In this document: positions 1-5,729 of the stretch, piece after piece
Numbering within the stretch: position 1 is the first letter of the stretch
Layout of the letters: each line of letters starts with the position of its first letter
Assembly (NCBI RefSeq): GCF_025517535.1
Contig: NZ_JAOPKC010000043.1
Location: 1 to 6,829, forward strand
From: Halapricum hydrolyticum
GTDB taxonomy: Archaea > Halobacteriota > Halobacteria > Halobacteriales > Haloarculaceae
Direction: 5' to 3'
Length of the DNA stretch: 6,829 nt
Made by a program: the position numbers and the translations under genes
Notes under the pieces: model-generated
What the model was told of the DNA's origin: nothing
Seen by the model: the letters and a program-made list of their open reading frames with translations, nothing else
Databases searched by the model: none

Positions 1-48
1 TGCGGCACGGCAGACCTGCCGTGCCTCGTCGGTAGCAACCATACTCAT
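1..48 (-). CDS. N-terminal fragment of an unidentified protein, cut by the window edge
   Basis: Sixteen codons are visible, reading MSMVATDEARQVCRAA, open to the edge of the window. The start at 48 is supported by a GGTGA sequence at 58-62, which matches the haloarchaeal 16S rRNA anti-Shine-Dalgarno with a 9-base spacer. A second ATG two codons later (at 42) would sit too far from that site. The gene lies downstream of aspS on the same strand, but the spacer of about 345 bases with hairpins and its own candidate promoter argues against a tight operon. The visible part is too short to assign a family. It contains a perfect 10-bp inverted repeat at 4-25. Confidence 0.5.
   Translation of the reverse strand, partial: MSMVATDEARQVCRAA
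4..25. repeat. Perfect inverted repeat, 10-bp arms
   Basis: GGCACGGCAG at 4-13 is the exact reverse complement of CTGCCGTGCC at 16-25, with only AC between the arms. It falls in the first codons of the truncated gene, where it could form an mRNA hairpin or be a protein-binding site. It could also be an accident of the codons for Ala-Arg-Gln-Val-Cys-Arg-Ala. Confidence 0.6.
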
Positions 49-57
49 CGTACGCTG

Positions 58-62
58 TCACC
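58..62 (-). promoter_or_regulatory. Shine-Dalgarno site of the truncated gene
   Basis: On the minus strand this reads GGTGA, complementary to the CACCTCC tail typical of haloarchaeal 16S rRNA, and ends 9 bases before the ATG at 48. It is the only strong Shine-Dalgarno match I found ahead of a gene start here; most other starts look leaderless. It decides the start at 48 rather than 42. Confidence 0.5.
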
Positions 63-135
63 GGAGAAATCCGACTCTCAGCTACTTCGGCAACTACTGC
101 TGAAGGCGAGGTTTTAGCCTTGCAACTTCAAACAC

Positions 136-162
136 CTGCTGGCTCGCTGTGTTCGCCAGCAG
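136..162. repeat. Hairpin, 8-bp stem and 11-base loop
   Basis: CTGCTGGC at 136-143 pairs perfectly with GCCAGCAG at 155-162 across an 11-base loop. It lies between aspS and the next minus-strand gene, so it could mark or protect the 3' end of the aspS transcript. No T-run follows it on the minus strand, so it is not a typical T-rich terminator. Confidence 0.5.
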
Positions 163-254
163 TGAAACGGCTGGCTTCGCTCGCTGTTCCTGTGCGCTCT
201 CAACGTCTTCCTCGAGGACTCAGACGTCGACGATCTTGAACCGCGGCGAGATCG

Positions 255-278
255 AGCGACTCTACGGAGAGAGTCGCT
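255..278. repeat. Hairpin, 9-bp stem and 6-base loop
   Basis: AGCGACTCT at 255-263 pairs perfectly with AGAGTCGCT at 270-278, loop ACGGAG. It is the strongest of the stem-loops between aspS and the next gene. Two shorter ones follow at 289-311 (CGAGAC/GTCTCG) and 309-325 (TCGCTGG/CCAGCGA, loop CTC). These could not all form at once, because the last two share bases 309-311. Confidence 0.5.
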
Positions 279-393
279 GGCGATCTGGCGAGACTCACTC
301 CGTTCGTCTCGCTGGCTCCCAGCGACTTCGCTCTGCTCACGGGTCGCGTTGCGTCCCGTTCGCATTCGAGACCCTCACTTCGTTCGCGTCTCG

Positions 394-1698
394 CTACGGG
401 CTCAGCCGTTGCCGGTCTCGCGGGAAGATCACGGCCTCGCGGATGTTGTCGAGCCCGAGCATAGTCATCACGAGCCGTTCGGCGCCCAGCCCCCAGCCGG
501 CGTGGGGCGGCATGCCGTACTTGAACATCTTGGTATAGTACTCGAAGGCCTCCGGGTCCAGGCCTTGCTGTTCGAAGCCCGCGACGAGGTGGTCGTAGCG
601 GTGCTCACGCTGGCCCCCCGAGACCAGTTCCATCGACGGGTGCATCATGTCGAAGCCCGTCGAGATCTCTTCGTCGTCGTCGTAATCCTTGATGTAGAAG
701 GGCTTGATCTCGCTGGGCCAATCAGTGATGAAGTAGTGCTCGCCGACCGCCTGCCCGAGGACGTGCTCGGCCTCCGTCGAGAGGTCGTCGCCCCAGACCA
801 GCGGCTCGTCGAGTTCGCCCGTCGCGTTGATCCGCTCGATGGCCTCCTCGTAGGTCAGCCGCGGGAACTCGCCGTCGGGAGCTTCGAACTCGTCTTCGAG
901 GCCGAGCGCTTCGAGCTGGGCCCCGCAGTTCTCGGCGACGCCCTCGTAAGCGGACTTGACGACGTGTTCGCAGACGTCCATCGCGTCCTGGTGATCGAAG
1001 AAGGCCGACTCGAAGTCGATCGAGGTGGCCTCGTTGAGGTGTCGCGGCGTGTTGTGTTCCTCGGCGCGGAAGATCGGGCCGATCTCGAAGACCCGCTCCA
1101 GGCCGGAGCCGACCATCAGCTGCTTGAACAGCTGCGGGCTCTGGTTCATGAACGCCTCGCGGCCGAAGTAGGTGATCGGGAACAGCTCGGTCCCGCCCTC
1201 GGTCCCGGTGGCGACGATCTTGGGCGTGTTGATCTCGGTCGCGTCGACCGACCGGAAGGCCTCCCGGACGCTCCGGAGGACCTCAGCGCGGATCTCGAAG
1301 ACCGCCTTGACCTCGGGCTTGCGCAGGTCCAGCGTCCGGTTGTCCAGCCGCGTCGAGAGTTCGGCGTCGACCTTCCCGGAGGGATCCAGCGGGAGTTCCG
1401 GATCGGCCTCGGCGATGACCTCGACCGACTCGGGGACGATCTCGACGCCGGTGGGGGCGCGCTCTTCTTCCTCGACAGCGCCCGTGACCGCGACGACGCT
1501 CTCGCGGTGGACGCCCAGACCAGTCTCGACCAGGTCGTCGTCCATCTCGTCTTTCTCGAATTTGACCTGGATCTTGCCGGTCGTGTCCCGTACGATGATG
1601 AAGGCGATGCCGCCGAGGTCGCGGATCTCGTGCACCCAACCTTTGACGGTTACGTCGTCGCCGGGCTCGGCCTCCGCGGTGTAGGTTCGCTCGTCCAT
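394..1698 (-). CDS. aspS: Aspartate--tRNA(Asp/Asn) ligase, archaeal type, probably non-discriminating
   Basis: This cytoplasmic class II synthetase attaches aspartate to tRNA. The 434 residues match the archaeal family in length. An N-terminal OB-fold anticodon-binding domain (about 1-100, with GWVHEIRDLGG at 20-30) is followed by the catalytic core. Motif 1 is near 148-161, motif 2 near 207-230 (FRAEEHNTPRHLNEA, with Arg211), and motif 3 at the C-terminus (GLGAERL, Arg408, then FPRDRQRLSP). Aligned from memory with the Thermococcus enzyme, His23 replaces its Trp26 and Pro82 its Lys85. That His/Pro pair is known from enzymes that also charge tRNA(Asn), whose Asp is then amidated by GatCAB. 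I chose the ATG at 1698 because a TATA-like box lies about 28 bases upstream; an upstream in-frame ATG at 1731 would lie beyond that box. Family assignment is very secure; dual specificity is inferred. Confidence 0.96.
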   Translation of the reverse strand: MDERTYTAEAEPGDDVTVKGWVHEIRDLGGIAFIIVRDTTGKIQVKFEKDEMDDDLVETGLGVHRESVVAVTGAVEEEERAPTGVEIVPESVEVIAEADPELPLDPSGKVDAELSTRLDNRTLDLRKPEVKAVFEIRAEVLRSVREAFRSVDATEINTPKIVATGTEGGTELFPITYFGREAFMNQSPQLFKQLMVGSGLERVFEIGPIFRAEEHNTPRHLNEATSIDFESAFFDHQDAMDVCEHVVKSAYEGVAENCGAQLEALGLEDEFEAPDGEFPRLTYEEAIERINATGELDEPLVWGDDLSTEAEHVLGQAVGEHYFITDWPSEIKPFYIKDYDDDEEISTGFDMMHPSMELVSGGQREHRYDHLVAGFEQQGLDPEAFEYYTKMFKYGMPPHAGWGLGAERLVMTMLGLDNIREAVIFPRDRQRLSP

Positions 1699-1722
1699 GC
1701 TCTGGCCTATTGGTTGGCCTGA

Positions 1723-1729
1723 CTTAAAC
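1723..1729 (-). promoter_or_regulatory. TATA-like box of aspS
   Basis: Minus-strand GTTTAAG is centred about 28 bases before the aspS ATG at 1698. In haloarchaea that spacing puts the transcription start at or within a few bases of the ATG, giving a leaderless mRNA, and there is no Shine-Dalgarno match. A second AT-rich run, AATAAAC, lies just upstream at about 1731-1737. Confidence 0.5.
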
Positions 1730-1737
1730 ACCGTTTA

Positions 1738-1768
1738 TTCGTCCCGAGGGATGTGCGGGTGGGACGAA
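1738..1768. repeat. Inverted repeat upstream of the aspS promoter
   Basis: TTCGTCCC at 1738-1745 pairs perfectly with GGGACGAA at 1761-1768 across a 15-base spacer. It begins about nine bases upstream of the aspS TATA-like box and about 100 bases after the stop of the small zinc-protein gene, which reads the same way. It could be an operator for aspS or part of the small gene's 3' end; the sequence does not decide. Confidence 0.4.
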
Positions 1769-1868
1769 CAGCGGTCGGGAGTCTCAATCGTGTGATAGGG
1801 CATATCTCGAATTTCGGACGTAATCAATCGTCATACGGTGGATAGCGGTTACACACCTCTTCTCGGAG

Positions 1869-2084
1869 TCACAGCGTCCGACCGATATCTTCAGCACGCT
1901 CGTATACTTCGTCACGACTCGAAACCGACGCCATGTCGATGAACGAAGTGGCGACCTCGCCCTCGCATCCTGCTGTCTGGCACTTGTAGAGCACCTTCCA
2001 GCCGCTTCCCTCCGATTTCAGACCGTACCATAGCCAACTGTCACAGCACTCACACCGAGCAGTCGGATGTCGACGCAAGTTCAT
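1869..2084 (-). CDS. Small putative zinc-binding protein, function unknown
   Basis: This is a 71-residue protein that I cannot assign to a named family. It contains CECC near residues 11-14 and C-QTAG-C at 35-40. The pairs C11/C14 and C35/C40 are spaced like the two knuckles of a zinc ribbon, and haloarchaea encode many such small proteins. The rest holds several aromatic residues (WLWY near 17-20) and an acidic, probably helical C-terminus. The ATG at 2084 is preferred over the adjacent GTG at 2087 because a TATA-like ATTTATC lies about 30 bases upstream, fitting a nearly leaderless transcript. The gene is divergent from the McrB-like gene across about 105 bases, so both could share control or function, but nothing proves it. 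It is followed by aspS on the same strand. Confidence 0.6.
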   Translation of the reverse strand: MNLRRHPTARCECCDSWLWYGLKSEGSGWKVLYKCQTAGCEGEVATSFIDMASVSSRDEVYERAEDIGRTL

Positions 2085-2110
2085 CACTTCCGGTTGGTGG
2101 CGAATTCAGT

Positions 2111-2117
2111 GATAAAT
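2111..2117 (-). promoter_or_regulatory. TATA-like box of the small zinc protein
   Basis: Minus-strand ATTTATC is centred 30 bases before the ATG at 2084, the spacing expected for a nearly leaderless haloarchaeal transcript. It lies about 45 bases from the divergent box serving the McrB-like gene. Confidence 0.45.
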
Positions 2118-2158
2118 CGTCGGACACGATCGACGTATAGCCCACGTCTCTCTAGATG

Positions 2159-2165
2159 TTTTATC
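2159..2165 (+). promoter_or_regulatory. TATA-like box of the McrBC operon
   Basis: TTTTATC on the plus strand is centred about 28 bases before the ATG at 2190, which suggests a leaderless start there. No Shine-Dalgarno sequence precedes that ATG. The box is the main reason for rejecting the longer in-frame start upstream at 2067. Confidence 0.5.
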
Positions 2166-2189
2166 CATCAGTGGATCCATGTTCGGGCC

Positions 2190-3719
2190 ATGACCTACTC
2201 GGGGCCAGACGTCTTTCTCGCGCCGATCGGAAACGAGGCCGCAGCCGACAACTTCCGGCGGACGGTCCTCGACGGCGTCTCAGCCGATCAGGTTCGCCCA
2301 CATGCGGAAACAGACGTCGACGGCGAGACGGTCCGTCTATGGGGAACGAAGTCGACAATCGAGGGGAAGTGGAAGAAAGTCTCTCCCGGTGACTTCCTAT
2401 TCTTCTACCGCGATGGATTCTACGAGTACGCTGCCGAAGTGCAGGCCACGGAACAGAGCGAGCGGATCGGCCGCGATATCTGGCCCAATCACGAGCCGGA
2501 CGAGCCGTGGGTCTGTCTGATCTATCTCGACGCGCCCGTCGAACTCGGCGTCGACTCCTCTGAGATACACGAACTGGCTGGATACGATCGAGACTATCCA
2601 CTCGGCTTCTCGCCGCTCAACGAGATGGGCGTGGGCGGGATCCGCGGTCGATACGGCTCCGTCGAATCGCTCGTCTACGGCGATACGCACACGGACGAAC
2701 AGCTCGATCTATACGGCAAACCGGATTTCGATGTCGATCCAGACGTACTCTCGGAACTGTATTTTCCGGACGATCGTGCCGCGGAGATCGCTCAGCAGAT
2801 CACGGCGGCACTGGATGCCGGCAAGCACATCGTTCTCACCGGACCGCCAGGAACTGGCAAGACCGAGATCGCACGGCTCGTAGCGTCTCATCTCGCAGCG
2901 CGGAACCCCGACGTTTTCACCGGATTCGAAACGACGACCGCGACGGCAGACTGGTCAACGTTCGAGACGGTCGGCGGGTACATGCCGGAAGAGCAAAGTG
3001 ACGATCTGTCGTTCACGCCCGGACAGATCCTCCGGTGTTTCAAGCGACAGGACGGCCAGCGCAACGAGATCCTGATCATCGACGAGATCAATCGATCGGA
3101 CATCGACAAGTCGTTCGGACAGTTGTTCACGCTTCTCTCGGGCCAGGCAGTGACGTTGCCGTTCACTCGTGAGGGCGAGGAGATCGAACTGCTGCCCGCG
3201 AGCGACATCGATAGCGAGCTTGCACCCAATCAGTACGCTGTGCCAGAATCTTGGCGACTCATCGCGACGATGAACAGCTACGACAAGACCTCGCTGTATG
3301 AGATGTCTTACGCGTTCATGCGACGGTTCGCGTTCGTGTACGTCGACGCGCCCACGATCCCGGAAGACGACGACGAACGGGCTGCGCTCGTCGATACGTA
3401 CGCGAAGACCTGGGGGATGAATGTCGAGTCAGACGTTCGCGAGGCGGTTGGCGACGTGTGGTACGTGACGAACAACGCCGTCGACGACCGCAAGATCGGC
3501 CCGGCGATCATCAAGGACATGCTCGCACACGTCACGGCAACACCTAGTTCGCTGGAGCGGTCGCTTACCGAGGCCGTAGGGAGCTACGTCTTCCCGCAGC
3601 TGGAGGGGGTGCCACGTCGCGAACGGATCGTTGCACAACTCGCCGCCGTCGACGACGTCGATGAGACGCGGCTGGGTCGTCTCGCTGCGGACGTGCTACA
3701 GGTCACAATCGATGAATAG
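2190..3719 (+). CDS. McrB-like restriction subunit: YTH/EVE-like base reader fused to AAA+ GTPase
   Basis: This is the motor and recognition subunit of a McrBC-type (type IV) restriction system, 509 residues from the chosen ATG. Residues 1 to about 165 resemble the PUA-superfamily YTH/EVE fold: a FLAPIGN strand, LWGTK (Trp51, comparable to the VWST cage tryptophan of YTH proteins), GDFLFFYRDG at 67-76 and further tryptophans at 98 and 107. The AAA+ domain follows, with Walker A GPPGTGKT at 218-225, Walker B and McrB signature ILIIDEINRSDIDKSFGQL at 294-312, an NSYD motif at 362-365 in the place of the McrB guanine-recognition NTAD, and arginines 378/379 as finger candidates. In known McrB proteins GTP hydrolysis drives DNA translocation and activates McrC. 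The start at 2190 fits the TATA-like box. It overlaps the McrC-like gene by 8 bases. The ligand, perhaps N6-methyladenine, is inferred from the Thermococcus gammatolerans protein. Confidence 0.88.
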   Translation: MTYSGPDVFLAPIGNEAAADNFRRTVLDGVSADQVRPHAETDVDGETVRLWGTKSTIEGKWKKVSPGDFLFFYRDGFYEYAAEVQATEQSERIGRDIWPNHEPDEPWVCLIYLDAPVELGVDSSEIHELAGYDRDYPLGFSPLNEMGVGGIRGRYGSVESLVYGDTHTDEQLDLYGKPDFDVDPDVLSELYFPDDRAAEIAQQITAALDAGKHIVLTGPPGTGKTEIARLVASHLAARNPDVFTGFETTTATADWSTFETVGGYMPEEQSDDLSFTPGQILRCFKRQDGQRNEILIIDEINRSDIDKSFGQLFTLLSGQAVTLPFTREGEEIELLPASDIDSELAPNQYAVPESWRLIATMNSYDKTSLYEMSYAFMRRFAFVYVDAPTIPEDDDERAALVDTYAKTWGMNVESDVREAVGDVWYVTNNAVDDRKIGPAIIKDMLAHVTATPSSLERSLTEAVGSYVFPQLEGVPRRERIVAQLAAVDDVDETRLGRLAADVLQVTIDE

Positions 3720-5049
3720 GAACGAACTCCTCGACGAGCTCACTCAGGACGTTCTGGCGTACGTGATGCACGGTTCCTTTCCGGAGCGTCACGTCGTCTC
3801 GGAGATCGCACCGGACGCACTCGACGAGCGGTTTCACGACTACGAGCAGCTCGTCAGACTGCACTTTATTCTCCGACCCACTGTCGTCGACTTCGTCGAG
3901 TCGCTCCCCGAGCAGCTCCGCCGTATCAAAACCCAGACGCAGAACACCTCTCGGCGCACCCGCGGCAGCGTCGACGGTCGTATCAACTGGGGAAAGACCG
4001 TTCGGACCCGCCACTCTCGCAATCCCGACGACCGGTCCCTGTTCGTTTGTGAGCACCGCACAGAAAGCTACGACATCGACGAGAACCTCGTGTTGAAACG
4101 CCTGCTATCGATTATCTACACGACGCTCGACGAGTCCGAGCCGTACCTGCGTCGCGACTACGAGTGGATCACCGATCGATGGCGTGAGAGTACAGACCTG
4201 ATCGAGCGGATGCGGGAACTGTTCGAACGGAACGTCCACGTTCGCCGGATCCGATCGCCTGCGAGCTACGAGCCGACCCCACGAATGCTTCAGCGTGCCG
4301 CCGATTCTCGAAGTGAGCTATACCGGACCGCAGCCCGCCTCTTGCGAGAATACGAACGGAGTCTCGACGGTGATGAGGCCGCAATCCGATCGCTGCTTGA
4401 GACGACTGCGATCACGCCTGATGACGACGAGACACTGTTCGAGTTGTACGTGCTATTCCGGTACGTCGCGGCGATCGAGGAATTGAGCGACGATCGCTTC
4501 GAAATGCGGACGATAGAGTCTGCGAGACAGGAAGTAGCACGACTCTCGCAGGATGGCACCGAAGTCGTCCTGTATCACAACAGTTCAGGGCGTGATCGGG
4601 GACTGAAATTCCTCTCAGACGTCTCCGAGAAAGACCGCGAAGACCTTTCGAGAACGGAACTCATTCAGCGCGAATCACGGCGCGTCGCGAACACGTATTT
4701 CGTCGACGACGAGTTCTCCGACGCGACGGGCCGCCCTGACGTGATCGTTCTTGAGGTGACCTCTGACGACCGACGCGAGTACCTGATCACGGAAGTCAAG
4801 AATTCGACGCGTCCCGAGACGATCCGAGGGGGTATTAAAGAGACGCTGGAGTATCTGGCCTTTCTCCAGCAAGACGAGACGTTCGTCTACGACGACCCAG
4901 CGTTCGGAGCCGGTTGGAACGGTGTGCTCGTGGTACAAGACCTGGAAGACACGAAGACTGCATCGCTGGACGAGCAGCGATCGATCCGGATCCTCCAGGC
5001 GTCCGAACTCGAAGCGAAGTTGTCGACTGTGGTCGATCGGGTGCTGTAG
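3712..5049 (+). CDS. McrC-like restriction subunit with PD-(D/E)XK nuclease
   Basis: This 445-residue protein is the likely DNA-cutting partner of the McrB-like motor. Its ATG lies within ATGAATAG, overlapping the upstream stop by 8 bases, which implies translational coupling. The N-terminal two thirds is helical and charged. GRINWGKT at 89-96 and the stretch after it (ending ENLVLKRLL) resemble the DUF2357-like region of McrC-family proteins. The C-terminal domain shows the nuclease core RPDVIVLE (Pro342, Asp343), then ITEVKN with Glu361 and Lys363, and a helix with ETLEYLAFL. All three catalytic residues of a PD-(D/E)XK site are present, so it looks active. At 445 residues it is longer than the 348-residue E. 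coli McrC, and it has EVK where the classical enzyme has DAK. No signal peptide or membrane segment is seen. It could instead be classed with LlaJI-type effectors. Confidence 0.82.
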   Translation: MNRNELLDELTQDVLAYVMHGSFPERHVVSEIAPDALDERFHDYEQLVRLHFILRPTVVDFVESLPEQLRRIKTQTQNTSRRTRGSVDGRINWGKTVRTRHSRNPDDRSLFVCEHRTESYDIDENLVLKRLLSIIYTTLDESEPYLRRDYEWITDRWRESTDLIERMRELFERNVHVRRIRSPASYEPTPRMLQRAADSRSELYRTAARLLREYERSLDGDEAAIRSLLETTAITPDDDETLFELYVLFRYVAAIEELSDDRFEMRTIESARQEVARLSQDGTEVVLYHNSSGRDRGLKFLSDVSEKDREDLSRTELIQRESRRVANTYFVDDEFSDATGRPDVIVLEVTSDDRREYLITEVKNSTRPETIRGGIKETLEYLAFLQQDETFVYDDPAFGAGWNGVLVVQDLEDTKTASLDEQRSIRILQASELEAKLSTVVDRVL

Positions 5050-5124
5050 AGGCACAAGAGTGGCAGACCTGATCAAGGTGTTCGTGCCCGTCACATCGAC
5101 GAGGGAATTGCGATTGTCGAGGGA

Positions 5125-5273
5125 GCGGTCGGAGACTAGCATACGCGCCGAAGGCGCGTTTCACTGCGGCCGACTGAAAGGAGGCCGCAGGTAGTTTTTC
5201 CCCAAGTTTTTGCGAGGAGTGGTTCCCGCAGCGAGCGGAGCGAGCGAGGAAACCCGACGAAGTAAAAAGTGGG
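5125..5273 (+). repeat. Structured direct repeat, copy 1; candidate RNA or terminator element
   Basis: It matches 6441-6587. The 73 bases from 5132 to 5204 differ from the other copy at only two positions, both in hairpin loops; the remainder is more divergent but keeps its pairing. Seen in order on the plus strand: ACGCGCC/GGCGCGT (5143-5159, loop GAA); CTGCGGCC/GGCCGCAG (5164-5190, 11-base loop); a T5 run at 5195-5199; then a long-range stem of 5207-5213 with 5262-5268, extended by CCCA/TGGG (5201-5204 with 5270-5273). Inside it is GGTT..CC/GG.AACC (5221-5226 with 5248-5254, A5250 bulged). It starts 75 bases after the McrC-like stop and ends just before the stop of the convergent regulator gene. 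The T5 runs on both strands would suit a two-way terminator. I do not recognise it as a named RNA family. Confidence 0.75.
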
Positions 5274-5287
5274 TGCGAAAGAGGTGG

Positions 5288-5692
5288 CTAAGGCCGAGGC
5301 GCCTGCTCGTATTTGACCATCTTCTCGGGCTTGTCGGAGATGGTCTCGTACATCCGCTGGAGGGTGTCCTCGGCGGCGAGCAAGTTGTGCTCCGCGAGGA
5401 ATTCGCGACCGTCCTCAGTGAGGCCGTAGAACTTCCAGGGGTAGCCCTGCTGGCGCTGATCGTCGTCCAGCGTGACTTCCTCGACGATGCCGGCGTCGAT
5501 CAACTTCTGGACGTGCTTGTAGACGGTCGCCTCGCTCACACTCGGGTTGAGTTGCTCAAGTTCGTACATCGAGGGGAGCTGTTCGGGATGTTGCAGGATG
5601 TTGTGGATGAGCGCGAACCGCGTCCGCTGGGTGACGAAATGGACGAGTTCGCGGGACTCCATGCCCGACGCAGCCGCCAGTTCAGTACTCAT
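5288..5692 (-). CDS. Winged-helix DNA-binding transcriptional regulator
   Basis: This 134-residue protein looks like a haloarchaeal winged helix-turn-helix regulator of the PadR/MarR/ArsR-like group. Residues 16-36 form the first helix (FVTQRTRFALIHNILQHP). PSVSEATVYKHVQKLIDAGIV at 50-70 is a clear turn plus recognition helix, and QGYPWKFYGLTEDGREFL at 82-99 is the wing and following helix. The C-terminal part is probably a dimerisation helix. There is no sensor domain or cysteine cluster, so the signal is unknown. The ATG at 5692 has a TATA-like box about 33 bases upstream; a second ATG at 5662 would give a protein starting at MESRE. Three palindromic repeats overlap that box, suggesting self-repression. 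The gene is divergent from the 182-residue protein at 5837. Confidence 0.8.
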   Translation of the reverse strand: MSTELAAASGMESRELVHFVTQRTRFALIHNILQHPEQLPSMYELEQLNPSVSEATVYKHVQKLIDAGIVEEVTLDDDQRQQGYPWKFYGLTEDGREFLAEHNLLAAEDTLQRMYETISDKPEKMVKYEQAPRP

Positions 5693-5721
5693 ACGTCACA
5701 GTATACGCCCCAGCGACAAGT

Positions 5722-5729
5722 AGTTTACC
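5722..5729 (-). promoter_or_regulatory. TATA-like box of the winged-helix regulator
   Basis: Minus-strand GTAAACTA is centred about 33 bases before the regulator's ATG at 5692, predicting a leader of a few bases. It overlaps the first unit of the 15-bp repeat array, so a protein bound there would compete with TBP and TFB. Confidence 0.45.

Larger units (their letters stand above)
63..393. other. Hairpin-rich spacer downstream of aspS, no gene seen
   Basis: No convincing gene is present; open frames here are arginine/serine-rich and look like composition artefacts. The sequence is built from short degenerate words such as TTCGCTCGC and CTTCGTTCGC, common in haloarchaeal non-coding DNA. It holds several inverted repeats: 136-143 with 155-162, 255-263 with 270-278, 289-294 with 306-311, and 309-315 with 319-325. 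A weak TATA-like CTAAAAC on the minus strand near 112-118 could serve the truncated gene at 1-48, giving a leader of about 40 bases consistent with its Shine-Dalgarno site. The hairpins are likely 3'-end structures of the aspS transcript, but this is inference. Confidence 0.5.

Noticed and set aside
349..1722. Long plus-strand open frame of 457 codons opposite aspS
   Set aside because: It lies antisense to a clear AspRS with all class II motifs. Long antisense frames are expected in GC-rich haloarchaeal genes, and the product is a low-complexity mix with no recognisable motif.
1769..1868. A further small gene or RNA between aspS and the zinc protein
   Set aside because: Both strands were read; there is no credible start with promoter, no tRNA-like cloverleaf and no strong hairpin here beyond the inverted repeat that ends at 1768.
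2067..2189. Longer N-terminus of the McrB-like protein
   Set aside because: The extra 41 residues are basic and unlike the acidic rest. The TATA-like box at 2159-2165 lies inside them and points to the ATG at 2190.
5125..5273. Insertion element or classic MITE
   Set aside because: There are no terminal inverted repeats, no target duplication and no transposase. The internal stems and the position after stop codons fit an RNA or terminator-like element better.
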